A DNA stretch of 64,000 nt from Gluconacetobacter sacchari. GTDB lineage: Bacteria > Pseudomonadota > Alphaproteobacteria > Acetobacterales > Acetobacteraceae. The stretch is taken from assembly GCF_014174255.1 (NCBI RefSeq), contig NZ_JABEQJ010000004.1, forward strand, positions 123,030 through 187,029. Direction: 5' to 3'. The notes below the pieces were generated by a model that was not told where the DNA came from, ran no database searches, and saw only the letters and a program-made list of their open reading frames with translations. Positions 50,540 to 59,990 of the stretch are shown here, in pieces (position 1 is the stretch's first letter; each line of letters opens with the position of its first letter). Made by a program: the position numbers and the translations under genes.

Positions 50540-51121
50540 TCACAGCCGGCTGGCGTCCTCGGAGACCGGGCTGCTGACCACGGTTCCCAGCCGTTCCATC
50601 GTGGTGGCCACATCGGGTACGACCTCGAACAGATCCAGCGCGCTGGCCTCGGCAAAGCCGTTTTCCACCGCTGCCCGCAGCATGGCCAGCATCGGGTCGG
50701 CCCACCCCGCGACATTGACGATGAAGATCGGCTTGTCATGCAGCCTCAACTGCCGCCAGGTCACGATCTCGATCGTCTCGTCGAACGTGCCCAGCCCGCC
50801 GGGCAGCACCACGAAGGCATCGGCCCGGGTAAACATCAACTGCTTGCGACTATGCATCGAGTCGGTCACCGTCAGGTCGGTCACCCCCTCATGCATCACC
50901 TCGCGCGTTTCGAGAAAGGTCGGAATCACCCCGGAGACCGCGCCACCGGCCGCCAGCGTCGCATCCGCCACCGCGCCCATCAGCCCCACATCGCCACCGC
51001 CATAGACCAGCCGCATGCCCGCCTGTCCCAGGCGCCACCCCATTTCGCGCGCGGCCTCCAGAAAGTCGGGCCGGGTCCCGAAACGCGACCCGCAGAATAC
51101 AGCGACGGCAGCAACGGACAT
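50540..51121 (-). CDS. LOG family protein (TIGR00730, cytokinin riboside 5'-monophosphate phosphoribohydrolase-like)
   Basis: A 193-residue LOG family protein. VAVFCGSRFG starts the Rossmann core; LVYGGGDVGLMGAVADA follows; MHSRKQLM and PGGLGTFDE (107-115) form the nucleotide site conserved in LOG enzymes. Plant and bacterial LOG proteins release bases such as cytokinins from nucleoside monophosphates. In plant-associated acetic acid bacteria cytokinin activation is possible, but many bacterial members are general AMP/nucleotide hydrolases. It lies 64 bp upstream (minus strand) of tRNA-Pro. Confidence 0.92.
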   Translation of the reverse strand: MSVAAVAVFCGSRFGTRPDFLEAAREMGWRLGQAGMRLVYGGGDVGLMGAVADATLAAGGAVSGVIPTFLETREVMHEGVTDLTVTDSMHSRKQLMFTRADAFVVLPGGLGTFDETIEIVTWRQLRLHDKPIFIVNVAGWADPMLAMLRAAVENGFAEASALDLFEVVPDVATTMERLGTVVSSPVSEDASRL

Positions 51122-51178
51122 GGATCGTCATCCTCCTGAAGGTGGCGCATGCGCGCGATCCGGCACGACCGGCCACCG

Positions 51179-52384
51179 TCAGGTGGCGTCCGGGCGCGAC
51201 CGCTCCCGCAGCAGCAGGGTGGCACCGACCCCGGCTCCGGTAAACAGGGCCGAGACCAGAAACATCGGACCATAGCCCAGACTATGGATCACCAGCCCCA
51301 GCATCGGGCCGGAGACGCCGATACCGATATCGAGAAAGACGCTGAAGGCCCCCAGCGCCGCCCCCCGGTTCTGCGGACCGGCCCGCGTCACCGCCTCGAC
51401 CCCGAGTGCCGGAAAGACCAGCGAAAACCCGGCCCCCGTCAGCGCCGCGCCCAGATCGGCCGACGGCACATCTCCGCTCCGCCACAGCAGCAGCAGCCCC
51501 CCGACTTCGACCAGCAGCGACACCACGGATACCGTCAGACCACCGCGCCGGCTGATCTGGCGCGAGAAAAGCAGCCGAACCAGGACGAAGACCAGGCCGA
51601 ACACCATCAGCCCCATCGCGGCACCGTCCCAATGGCGGTCATCAAAATACAGTGACAGGCACGCCGAAATGGCCCCGAACCCGACCGACCCGCAGGCCAG
51701 CACGATTCCATAGGGCAGCACGCGCCAGAATACCTGCGAGAACGGCATGATCTCGCCGCCCTTGGCGATCGGCGGCACCGGAGCATAGCGGACCGCCAAC
51801 GCCAGCCCCAGCGCGGCCAGCAGCGCCGACACCATGCCGACCCCGGCCAGCCCGCCCAGCGTTCCATGCGCCTGCGCCAGCAGCGCGCCCACAGGCGCCC
51901 CGAAGGCAATGCCGCCATAGGAGGTGATGCCGTTCCATGAAATCACCTGCGCCGTCCGGTCCGCGCCGACACGGCCGATATTCCACAGGATCGCCCCGGT
52001 CGCGGTCCAGCTTTCGCCCACCCCCATCAGGATACGGCTGACGACCAGCAACAGCACCGACAGGCCGGCCCGGTGCGAGAACAGACCGGCCAGCATCAGC
52101 GTCAGTCCGGACAGCACGCAGATCGCAAGCCCGATCACCACCGCCGGCTTCGCCCCCCGACCGTCGACGAAACGGCCCGCCTGGGCGCGCGAGGCGAACG
52201 TGGCCAGATATTGCAGCGACACGGACAGGCCCGCGATCACGGTATTATAACCGAGCGTGCCATGGACAAAGAGCGGGATCACCGCCAGCGGCAGGCCGAT
52301 ATCCACGTAGCAGATCAGATTGAACAGAACGACGGCCAGGATCCGCAGCGTCGGGTTGGCAGGCCCGCTCCGTGAAGCAATCAT
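51179..52384 (-). CDS. MFS transporter (YhhS-like)
   Basis: A 401-residue protein with 12 predicted helices. LFNLICYVDIGLPLAVIPLFVHGTLGYN in helix 1, QYLATFASRAQAGRFVDGRGAKPAV (motif A variant) and SRILMGVGESWTATGAILW resemble the YhhS/arabinose-efflux-like MFS group. The substrate is unknown. ATG 52384 is chosen; the frame continues upstream to 52576 with low-complexity sequence. It ends 57 bp before the LOG gene start on the same strand and starts 190 bp from the divergent NUDIX gene. Confidence 0.85.
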   Translation of the reverse strand: MIASRSGPANPTLRILAVVLFNLICYVDIGLPLAVIPLFVHGTLGYNTVIAGLSVSLQYLATFASRAQAGRFVDGRGAKPAVVIGLAICVLSGLTLMLAGLFSHRAGLSVLLLVVSRILMGVGESWTATGAILWNIGRVGADRTAQVISWNGITSYGGIAFGAPVGALLAQAHGTLGGLAGVGMVSALLAALGLALAVRYAPVPPIAKGGEIMPFSQVFWRVLPYGIVLACGSVGFGAISACLSLYFDDRHWDGAAMGLMVFGLVFVLVRLLFSRQISRRGGLTVSVVSLLVEVGGLLLLWRSGDVPSADLGAALTGAGFSLVFPALGVEAVTRAGPQNRGAALGAFSVFLDIGIGVSGPMLGLVIHSLGYGPMFLVSALFTGAGVGATLLLRERSRPDAT

Positions 52385-52574
52385 GACGAGGACACACTCC
52401 GTTACCCGGACATCATAACGGCGCGCCGCACGATCCGCCAAGGAGGCGCATCGCGCATCCCCTGCACAAGCCTCTCGACCGAACCAACGTTTTCGGGCTC
52501 CTTTTAAAAAAGGAACGGAGTCCATCCTCCGACAGATCATGACGCCCCGACACGAGGCGAAAGGAACCCTGCCC

Positions 52575-53147
52575 ATGACCGACGCGCCCGATGATTCAGG
52601 CGGCTATGTCACGCTATCCTCGCGGATCGCCTATGAAAACCCGTGGACCCGCGTGCGCGAGGACATCATCCGCCGTCCCGAGGGCGGCGAAGGGCTCTAT
52701 GGCGTGGTCGAGCGTGGCGAGTTCGTCGTCATCCTGCCGCTGGGCCAGGGCCCGGACGGCCCCACCGTGACCCTGGTGCGCCAGTATCGCTATCCGGTCC
52801 GCGCGCGGCTGTGGGAACTGCCGATGGGCATGTGGGAACATCGGCCGGACGCCGCCCCCGAAATGGTGGCGCGGGGTGAACTGGAAGAGGAAACCGGCCT
52901 GCGCGCGGACCTGATGCGTCACGCCGGCATCCTGTATCAGGCCGCCGGCTATTCGAACCAGCGCGGCCACGTCTATCTGGCGACCGGGCTGACGCAGGGC
53001 ACGCCCCGGCGCGAGGCGACCGAGGCGGACCTGACCAGCCACACGATGACGCTGGCCGAAATGGAGCGGATGATCCGCGAGGGCGAGATCACCTGCATGG
53101 TCACGCTGGCCGCGCTGGCCCTGATCCGGGCCCGCGGCTGGCTGTAA
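52575..53147 (+). CDS. NUDIX hydrolase (ADP-ribose pyrophosphatase-like)
   Basis: A 190-residue NUDIX protein. VVILPLGQGPDGPTVTLVRQYRYP and ELPMGMW precede the NUDIX helix RGELEEETGL (about 100-109). The metal-binding Glu residues of ELEEE are present, but the first half of the box departs from consensus and the Arg of REL is Gly101. The tail after EATEADL resembles ADP-ribose pyrophosphatases. AAGGA 10 bases before ATG 52575 supports the start. It may hydrolyse ADP-ribose or related nucleotides, or have reduced activity. Confidence 0.85.
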   Translation: MTDAPDDSGGYVTLSSRIAYENPWTRVREDIIRRPEGGEGLYGVVERGEFVVILPLGQGPDGPTVTLVRQYRYPVRARLWELPMGMWEHRPDAAPEMVARGELEEETGLRADLMRHAGILYQAAGYSNQRGHVYLATGLTQGTPRREATEADLTSHTMTLAEMERMIREGEITCMVTLAALALIRARGWL

Positions 53148-53165
53148 CGCGGAACGGCTTCCGTC

Positions 53166-55235
53166 TCAATGCGCCGGCGGCACCGCGGGCGACGGGGCGG
53201 GCTGGACCAGCGTCAGCGTGTTGTCGGCGCGGTTCAGGTCCGGGATGTCGTGCCCCGGGTCCAGGGTCACGGCCTGCGGGGTCCGCGTGGTCGGGATCGT
53301 CAGTTCGATCTCGTTGCGCAGGAACCAGGCCTCGGTCGGGATGGTCAGGCGCGAACTGGTCCCGTCGGTATAGCTCACCTGCAACGTCACCGGCAGCGGC
53401 AGCCAGCCCTTGTTGTCCACCGTCACCAGCAGGCCGTGCGTGGCGCCGTCGCCGCTGGGGGTGGCGGATTTGACCGCATAGTCCGCCCCCCAATTGTTGA
53501 AATACCAGCCCCGCCAGAACCACGACAGGTCCTCGCCCGCCTCGCTGTCCATCAGGCGGAAGAAATCCGACGGCGTGGGGTGGCGATAGGCCCACGTCGC
53601 GATATAGCGGCGGAACGCGCGGTCGAAACGCTCCGGACCCAGGATCTGCTCGCGCAGCAGCTTCAACCCGTAAGCCGCCTTGAAATAGGTCACCGGATGC
53701 CGATAGGCCTCCGGAATCAGGTCCGAGGGCGTCATCAGGCGCGGCGCGTTCGGATCGCGCAGCACCGACAGGATATCCTCGGCCGGCTTGCCGGTGGCAG
53801 GGGCGAATTCGACGTCATGCTTCGGCGCGAACTCGCCGGAATTGAAATCGTCCGACGCATAGGTGTCGATGAAGGTATTGAACCCTTCGTCCATGAAGGC
53901 ATTGCGGCGCTCGTTGGACCCCACGATCATCGGGAACCAGCCATGGCCCAGCTCATGCGTCGTGACCCAGAACAGCTCCGGGTCCTTGTCATGCATGTCG
54001 TCGAAGACGATGCCGGGATATTCCATCGCCGCGCCGTGCCCGCCCAGATTGATCGCATTCGGCCACGGATACGGGTACCAGCGCCGCGAGAAATACTCGA
54101 TCGCGTATTTCACATAGGACGTGGACCGGTCCCATTGATGCGGCCCGACGGCTTCGACCGGATAGGCCGACATCGCCAGGCGCGGCACCGCCGCATGGCC
54201 CGGCTCGACGACCACCGGCGGCAGGTCCAGCCGCGCCGCGTCCCACAGAAAGGCCGGCGAGGCCGAAAACGCCACGTCGCGCGTGTTGTTCATGCGGAAA
54301 TGCCAGGTTTTCGTGCCGGCCTGCGCCAGATGGCTCTTGGGATCGTGGATATCGGCCTCGGTCCGGATCATCACCCGCTCGTCGCTCTTGGCCGCCTGGG
54401 CCAGCCGGTCGCGCTCGGTCTGCGTCAGGACATCGGCCGGATTGATCAGCGCGCCGGACCCGACCACGGTGAAGTTCCACGGCACGGTGATGCTGTAGTC
54501 GATATCGCCATAATCCAGGAAGAATTCCTGCCCCAGATACGGCGCGGTATCCCAGCCGCGCACATCGTCGTAGACGGCCATGCGCGGAAACCATTGCGCG
54601 ACCTCGTAGATGTCGCCATTGCGGGTCGAACTGACGGCGGTGCGCCCGCCCCACGGGCCGGGAATCGTATAATGCCACACGATCTTCAGCCGGATCTTCC
54701 CGCCCTTGCCCTCCAGCGCGGCGGGCAGCGGCACCTGCATGCGCGTGTCGGATATGACGGGCGTGACCGGAATGCTCTTGCCATCCTGCTCGATCGACAC
54801 GCTTTCGATCACGTCGCCATCCGTGTGCTCGGCATGGCGCTGCGGATTGACGAAATTGCCGCGCGAGCCGTCACGATAGATGTTCTGGTCAAGCTGTAGC
54901 CACAGCACGTCCAGCGCGTCGGGGCTGTTATTGACGTAGGTGACGATTTCGCTGCCTGACAGCAGGCGGTTGGTGGGGTCGATCGCCGCTTTGATCTCGT
55001 AATCGACCCCGTTCTGCCAGTACGCGGCACCGGGCACGCCACCGGCCGAACGGGTCCCCCCCGCCGGATTCGGATAGGCCAGCGGAGCGAAGATGCGATC
55101 GGGATCGGGCGCGGGGACGGCGGGCGCGGCGGCCGGGGCCGGTGCAGGGGCCGCCGCGTCTTCGGCCGCCATCGCCGACACCGTCCCCCCCGCGATCAGT
55201 ATGGCGGCGCCCAGCACACGCCCGATGGCGGTCAT
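53166..55235 (-). CDS. M1 family zinc metallopeptidase
   Basis: A 689-residue exported M1 peptidase. A signal peptide (VLGAAILIAGGTVSAMA) and an Ala/Pro linker precede the N-terminal beta domain. The exopeptidase loop reads GHGAAMEYP (400-407) where classic enzymes have GAMEN. The zinc site is HELGH-x18-E: His427, Glu428, His431 and Glu450. This is the large, periplasmic M1 subgroup with a YFNNW-type C-terminal segment. Substrates are probably peptides. It is in line with metF-folD but 158 bp away, so probably separately transcribed. Confidence 0.93.
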   Translation of the reverse strand: MTAIGRVLGAAILIAGGTVSAMAAEDAAAPAPAPAAAPAVPAPDPDRIFAPLAYPNPAGGTRSAGGVPGAAYWQNGVDYEIKAAIDPTNRLLSGSEIVTYVNNSPDALDVLWLQLDQNIYRDGSRGNFVNPQRHAEHTDGDVIESVSIEQDGKSIPVTPVISDTRMQVPLPAALEGKGGKIRLKIVWHYTIPGPWGGRTAVSSTRNGDIYEVAQWFPRMAVYDDVRGWDTAPYLGQEFFLDYGDIDYSITVPWNFTVVGSGALINPADVLTQTERDRLAQAAKSDERVMIRTEADIHDPKSHLAQAGTKTWHFRMNNTRDVAFSASPAFLWDAARLDLPPVVVEPGHAAVPRLAMSAYPVEAVGPHQWDRSTSYVKYAIEYFSRRWYPYPWPNAINLGGHGAAMEYPGIVFDDMHDKDPELFWVTTHELGHGWFPMIVGSNERRNAFMDEGFNTFIDTYASDDFNSGEFAPKHDVEFAPATGKPAEDILSVLRDPNAPRLMTPSDLIPEAYRHPVTYFKAAYGLKLLREQILGPERFDRAFRRYIATWAYRHPTPSDFFRLMDSEAGEDLSWFWRGWYFNNWGADYAVKSATPSGDGATHGLLVTVDNKGWLPLPVTLQVSYTDGTSSRLTIPTEAWFLRNEIELTIPTTRTPQAVTLDPGHDIPDLNRADNTLTLVQPAPSPAVPPAH

Positions 55236-55393
55236 GGAGCCTGCGATCCCCGTCGGAAACCCTGGCGCGGCGGGCAGGCGTGGACATGGACGATGATACG
55301 GCACGATCGGAACCCCTCGGCGAAAACGAACTCTTTCCCCGAGGCTAACGGAATTGCCGTGCGGACGTAACCCGTCCCCCGCCGCGATCCGCG

Positions 55394-56134
55394 TCAGCCG
55401 AGCGCCTGCTGAATCGGCCCCAGGTACGCGTCCAACTTCACCCGCAGCGGCATCAGATAGACATGCCCGCCGGCCGCTCCGATGGCGCCGATCGCCCGGA
55501 CGGCGAAGGCGATGTTCGCCTCCAGCGTCAGGTCGAACCCGTGCGGAAAGACGACATGGTTCGTCGTCTCCCAATAGGAGCGGGATTTCGGGCCGATGAC
55601 CGGCGAGATCCCCCAGAACACGCGCTCCCCTTCCAGCCATCCCATGCAGAGGTCGAGCGTCCGCATGTCGAACACCGGCTGGGTAAAGAAACCGGCGACC
55701 CCCGCCTCCTTCTTGCGCGCCACGGCCTCCATCTCGCGCCAGGGGGCACGGCGCCAGGGGTCGAAGGCGGCATAGACCGTCAGATGCGGCGCCTCGCGCC
55801 GATAGCGACGAATCACGCTTTCCGAAGAATTGGGAAATGTCCGGCGGCTGAGATCGGCCGGCGGATCCCCCCGGACCACCAGGACATCCGTCAACCCGGC
55901 GACATCGACCCCCGGCAGCGGGCCATCGGGGTCGATATCGATGGCCCGGACATGCGGCACCACGCGCGGCACGATCGGCCGCAGCAGCGGCACCGCGTCC
56001 CATCCCTGCATAGGAAAGCGCATCAGGCTGGGCACGTTCAGCATGTCGGCCAGCGGAAAATGCTCCCGCACCAGCGCCGCATCGCGCCGCAGCGTCGCCG
56101 CGTCACGCGGAATCAGTTCGACCGACAGGCGCAT
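55394..56134 (-). CDS. metF: Methylenetetrahydrofolate reductase family protein
   Basis: A 246-residue MetF-like protein. It has SVELIPRD at the N terminus, then DVLVVRGDPP, the folate/FAD-binding GVAGFFTQPVFDM and FWGISPVIGPKSRS. It is shorter than the usual 290-300 residues, with a compact start and end, so it may be a specialised or minimal MTHFR; substitution of the FAD-site residues cannot be judged by eye. It is 18 bp downstream of folD on the same strand, which supports reduction of methylene-THF to methyl-THF for methionine synthesis. Confidence 0.78.
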   Translation of the reverse strand: MRLSVELIPRDAATLRRDAALVREHFPLADMLNVPSLMRFPMQGWDAVPLLRPIVPRVVPHVRAIDIDPDGPLPGVDVAGLTDVLVVRGDPPADLSRRTFPNSSESVIRRYRREAPHLTVYAAFDPWRRAPWREMEAVARKKEAGVAGFFTQPVFDMRTLDLCMGWLEGERVFWGISPVIGPKSRSYWETTNHVVFPHGFDLTLEANIAFAVRAIGAIGAAGGHVYLMPLRVKLDAYLGPIQQALG

Positions 56135-56152
56135 CGTCCCCGCCCCGCGCCG

Positions 56153-57070
56153 TCAGGCCGCGCCGCCGACAATACGCCTGGCGGCCGCCAGGGTATTGTT
56201 CAGCAGACAGGCGATGGTCATCGGCCCGACACCGCCAGGCACCGGCGTAATCCGGCCCGCGCGCGTCACGGCCTCGTCGAACGCGACATCGCCCACCAGC
56301 CGCGTCTTGCCGTTGGGCAGGCTGATGCGCGTGATCCCCACATCGATCACCGTCGCGCCGGGCTTGATCCAGTCGGCACGCACCAGGCCGTTGCAGCCGG
56401 TCGCCACCACCAGGATATCGGCCTGCCGGGCCAGGGCGGCGGGATCGCGGGTATCGATATGCGCGACCGTCACGGTGCAACCTTCGGCCAGCAGCAGGCG
56501 CGCCATCGGCCGGCCGACCAGGTTGGACGCACCGATCACCACCGCATGCAGCCCGCGCAGCTCGCCCAGTTCCGCCTTCAGCAGCATCAGGCAGCCCAGC
56601 GGCGTGCAGGGCACGAGGCCCGGCTGGCCCAGCGCCAGCCGCCCGGCATTGACCTCGCCCAGCCCGTCCACGTCCTTGTCGGGGCGGATGGCGTTGGTGA
56701 TCGCGATCGGATCCAGCCCCGCGGGCAGCGGCAACTGGACCAGGATCCCGTGGATCTCCGGGTCGTGATTCAACCGCCCGACCAGGGCCAGCAATTCCGC
56801 CTGCGACGTGGTTTCGGGCAACATGTGCATGAACGAGCGCATGCCCGTGCGATGGGTCTGCAACGCCTTGTTGCGCACATAGACCTCGCTGGCCGGATCG
56901 TTGCCCACCAGCACCACCGCCAGGCCGGGCGTGACCTGATGGCGGTCGTGAAAGGCCCGGACCTCCCGTGCTATGTCCTGTGTCAGGTTGGCCGCGAACG
57001 CCTTGCCGTCGATCAGGCGCGCGGACGGGTTGCGAACGGACGCGGTTTCGGCGGAAGCTGGCTCGGTCAT
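56153..57070 (-). CDS. folD: Bifunctional methylenetetrahydrofolate dehydrogenase/cyclohydrolase
   Basis: A 305-residue FolD interconverting methylene-, methenyl- and formyl-THF with [20 protein letters not shown] carries the catalytic Lys; [40 protein letters not shown] (NADP site) and [18 protein letters not shown] are all clear. The start is ATG 57070. A long frame continues upstream across the divergent threonine aldolase, but it is a shadow. The folD and aldolase start codons are only 42 bp apart. Confidence 0.97.
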   Translation of the reverse strand: MTEPASAETASVRNPSARLIDGKAFAANLTQDIAREVRAFHDRHQVTPGLAVVLVGNDPASEVYVRNKALQTHRTGMRSFMHMLPETTSQAELLALVGRLNHDPEIHGILVQLPLPAGLDPIAITNAIRPDKDVDGLGEVNAGRLALGQPGLVPCTPLGCLMLLKAELGELRGLHAVVIGASNLVGRPMARLLLAEGCTVTVAHIDTRDPAALARQADILVVATGCNGLVRADWIKPGATVIDVGITRISLPNGKTRLVGDVAFDEAVTRAGRITPVPGGVGPMTIACLLNNTLAAARRIVGGAA

Positions 57071-57112
57071 GCGGCACTCCGGACAATGGGATCGGAAGAG
57101 CAGGGGGATAGC

Positions 57113-58168
57113 GTGGTAGAGCAGATACGCAAGAACTTCAGCAGCGACAATGTCGTCCCGGCCTGTCCCGCCGTGATGTCCGCCCTGGCCGCCGCCAATG
57201 CCGACGCCGCCCCCGCCTATGGCGGCGATGCCTGGACGGCACGGCTGAGCGCGGTGGTGGCGGATATTTTCGACCATCCCGTCACGCTGTTCCCCGTCGC
57301 CACCGGCACGGCGGCGAACGCCCTGGCACTGGCGACCATCGCCCCGCCCTACGGCGCGATCCTGTGCGACGACAGCGCGCATATCGTGCAGTCCGAATGC
57401 GGCGCGCCCGATTTCTTCACCGGCGGCGCCCGGCTGGTCGGCATTCCGTCCCAGGACGGCCGCATGGCGCCGGACGCCCTGTCCTACATGCTGGACCGCC
57501 TGCCCGCCGACGACGCGCATAACCCGCTGCCGACCGCGCTGAGCCTGACGCAGGCGACCGAATGGGGCACCGTCTACACGCCGGCCCGGATCGCCGAACT
57601 GGCGGCACGGGCACGCGGCCGCGACATGGCGGTGCATATGGATGGCGCCCGCCTGGCCAACGCCATCGTCCATCTGGGGTGCAGCCCGGCCGAGGCGACG
57701 TGGAAGGCCGGCATCGACGTGCTGTCGCTGGGCCTGACCAAGAACGGGGCCATGGCGGCCGAACTGGTGGTTTTCTTCAACCCCGCCCACGCCGGACACG
57801 TCGCCCGCCGCCGCAAGCGCGCCGGCCATGACTGGTCCAAGCAGCGTTTCCTCAGCGCGCAGATCCTGGCGTGCTTCGAGGACGATCTGTGGCTGAACAA
57901 CGCCCGCCACGCCAATGCGATGGCGAAACGCCTGGCGGGCGGCCTGTTCCGCTACCCCGGCGCGCGGCTGCTGTACGAAACCGAGGCCAACGAGATCTTC
58001 GTCGTGCTGCCCGACCGGGCGGTCGCGCACCTGCGCATGGCGGGCTTCGCCTTCCATGACTGGCACACGCCGCACGGCGTGGACGGCACCGTCATCCGGC
58101 TGGTCACCAGCTATTATACCCGCATCGCGGACGTCGATGCGCTGCTGGAGACATTGTCGGAAATCTGA
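57113..58168 (+). CDS. ltaE: Low-specificity L-threonine aldolase
   Basis: A 351-residue PLP-dependent fold-type I aldolase of the beta-eliminating lyase/threonine aldolase family. It splits L-threonine or L-allo-threonine into glycine and acetaldehyde. It has [23 protein letters not shown], the cofactor-stacking His90 region [17 protein letters not shown] with Asp177, and the PLP lysine Lys210 in [14 protein letters not shown] 57113 has a GGGGGA upstream; ATG 57086 is nine codons earlier without a ribosome site. It faces folD, tying glycine supply to one-carbon metabolism. Confidence 0.9.
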   Translation: MVEQIRKNFSSDNVVPACPAVMSALAAANADAAPAYGGDAWTARLSAVVADIFDHPVTLFPVATGTAANALALATIAPPYGAILCDDSAHIVQSECGAPDFFTGGARLVGIPSQDGRMAPDALSYMLDRLPADDAHNPLPTALSLTQATEWGTVYTPARIAELAARARGRDMAVHMDGARLANAIVHLGCSPAEATWKAGIDVLSLGLTKNGAMAAELVVFFNPAHAGHVARRRKRAGHDWSKQRFLSAQILACFEDDLWLNNARHANAMAKRLAGGLFRYPGARLLYETEANEIFVVLPDRAVAHLRMAGFAFHDWHTPHGVDGTVIRLVTSYYTRIADVDALLETLSEI

Positions 58169-58181
58169 CCGCCCCCCGATC

Positions 58182-58224
58182 CGTTCAGGCGCCTCGTGCC
58201 GGAAACACACGATGCCCCTGAACG
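58182..58224. terminator. Possible long hairpin between convergent ltaE and degP-type gene
   Basis: The arms CGTTCAGG and CCTGAACG are 27 bases apart, with partly complementary interior sequence, in the 112-bp gap between two stop codons. It is a possible bidirectional terminator of moderate strength. Confidence 0.35.
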
Positions 58225-58280
58225 AATGCGGTGCCCTCCCGCGTCTTCACCCCGCCGCGGAAAGATCGGTCGCCAAAAAT

Positions 58281-59849
58281 TCAGTCGTTATCGTCGTCGC
58301 CGCCGGCCGCGCCGCTGTCATCGGGCGCTCCCGGCGTCACGGCGATAAACAGGCTCTGGCCTCCGCGCAGCACACGCAGCAGCACCGACTGGTTGGCCTT
58401 CAGGGCCGCGCGGACGGCCGTGACCGTGGCGCTGGGATTGTCGACCGGGCGATTGCCGACGGCCTGGATCACGTCGCCGGCGTGAATACCGGCCTGCTCG
58501 GCCACCGAGCCCGCCTGGACATCGCTGACGACGACGCCCCGCACCGACGAATCCAGCCCGAGCTGCTGGCGCAGGTCGGCGGTCAGCGGCGCCAGCGAAA
58601 CCCCCAGGCGCGGGCCGCCGACATCGCCCTTGTCGCCGACCGCGCCATCGGGCGACGACGCGCTGGACAGGTTGGCGATCTTCACGCTGGCGGTCTGCGT
58701 CGCATTGTTGCGCAGAAAGGCGACCGTCGCCGCGCTACCCGGCGCGATGGACGCGACCTTGACCGCCAGGTCATGCGGGCTTTCGATCTTCTGGCCGTTC
58801 AGGGTCGTGATCACGTCGCCCGCCTTCAGCCCCGCCTTGTCGGCCGGGCTGCCATTGCTGACGCTGGCCACCAGCGCGCCGCTGGGCGGGGCGCCGTCGC
58901 TGGCGGCCTTCAGGCCCAGCGCCTTGGCCATGGCGGGCGTGATCACCTGCGCCACCACGCCCAGATAGCCGCGCGTGACATGGCCCGTCTTCTCCAACTG
59001 ATACACGACGTTCTTGACCACGTCGGACGGAATGGCGAACCCGATGCCGATCGACCCGCCGCCCGAGGGCGACAGGATGGCGGTGTTCACCCCCACGACC
59101 TTGCCGTCCTGGGTAAAGAGCGGACCGCCCGAGTTGCCGCGATTGATCGGCGCATCGACCTGGATGAACGAATCATACGGCCCATCGCCGATATCGCGCC
59201 CGCGCGCCGAGACGATCCCCGCCGTCACCGTGCCGCCCAGCCCGTACGGATTGCCGACCGCGATCACCCATTCCCCGGGCTCCACCTTGTCGGATTCGCC
59301 CAGTTCGATGAAGCGCAGCTTGCTCTGGGTCGAAACCTTCAGCAGCGCGAGGTCGGTCTTGGGGTCGCGCCCGATGATCTTGGCGGGCAGCGTGGTGCCG
59401 TCATCCAGCGTGACCGTCACCTTGGTCGCGCCCTTGACGACATGGTTGTTGGTGACGACGAACCCGTCGGCCGAGATGATGAACCCCGAGCCACGCGCCT
59501 CGACCGTGCGGCGCTGCTGCTGCGGCATCATCTGGAACGGGAACGGGAAGGGAAAGGGCATCTGCTGCTGGCCCTGCATCCCGCCATCCTCGTCGATGTC
59601 CTGGGCGCGGATGCTGGCGGTGATCGAGACCACGGCCGGGCGGACCTGCTTCACCAGGTTGACGAAATTGGGCAGCGTCTGGACCTGGGTGTCCGGACGG
59701 ATGACGCCCGTCTCGTCGGCCCGCGCGGCACCCACGATAGCGCCCTGCGCCGCGCCCCCCAGCATCGTGCCGGCGACCAGGGCGGCCAGGACCCTGCCCC
59801 GCGTCCGGCGAGGGCGGAAAGACGTCATCGACTGAAACTTGTCCGTCAT
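58281..59849 (-). CDS. degP: Do/DegP family serine endopeptidase
   Basis: A 522-residue periplasmic HtrA protease. After the signal sequence (VLAALVAGTMLGGAAQG) comes the protease domain with His136 (NNHVV), Asp166 (TDLALLK) and Ser240 (GNSGGP). Two PDZ domains follow (about 285-390 and 415-510), and the C terminus is acidic (GGDDDND). A low-complexity insert, MPFPFPFPFQMM flanked by Gln (96-112), sits where DegP has its LA loop. It degrades or refolds misfolded envelope proteins. CAGGA six bases before ATG 59849 supports the start. Confidence 0.95.
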   Translation of the reverse strand: MTDKFQSMTSFRPRRTRGRVLAALVAGTMLGGAAQGAIVGAARADETGVIRPDTQVQTLPNFVNLVKQVRPAVVSITASIRAQDIDEDGGMQGQQQMPFPFPFPFQMMPQQQRRTVEARGSGFIISADGFVVTNNHVVKGATKVTVTLDDGTTLPAKIIGRDPKTDLALLKVSTQSKLRFIELGESDKVEPGEWVIAVGNPYGLGGTVTAGIVSARGRDIGDGPYDSFIQVDAPINRGNSGGPLFTQDGKVVGVNTAILSPSGGGSIGIGFAIPSDVVKNVVYQLEKTGHVTRGYLGVVAQVITPAMAKALGLKAASDGAPPSGALVASVSNGSPADKAGLKAGDVITTLNGQKIESPHDLAVKVASIAPGSAATVAFLRNNATQTASVKIANLSSASSPDGAVGDKGDVGGPRLGVSLAPLTADLRQQLGLDSSVRGVVVSDVQAGSVAEQAGIHAGDVIQAVGNRPVDNPSATVTAVRAALKANQSVLLRVLRGGQSLFIAVTPGAPDDSGAAGGDDDND

Positions 59850-59990
59850 AGCATTCCTGATTGTTGCGGGGCGGCCGGGCAAGACGCCGCCCCTTCATGA
59901 GGGTATCGTCCAGCAGGGTACTTGGACCGACCGAACCTGTCCCGTACCAGCCGATGAAGGATGCGTTATCTGAGCGCGTCCCGCAAATTT

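Noticed and set aside
55463..57112. N-terminal extension of the threonine aldolase frame across metF and folD
   Set aside because: The extension is antisense to two well-supported genes and is Arg/His/Gln-rich; aldolase homology begins near 57113.
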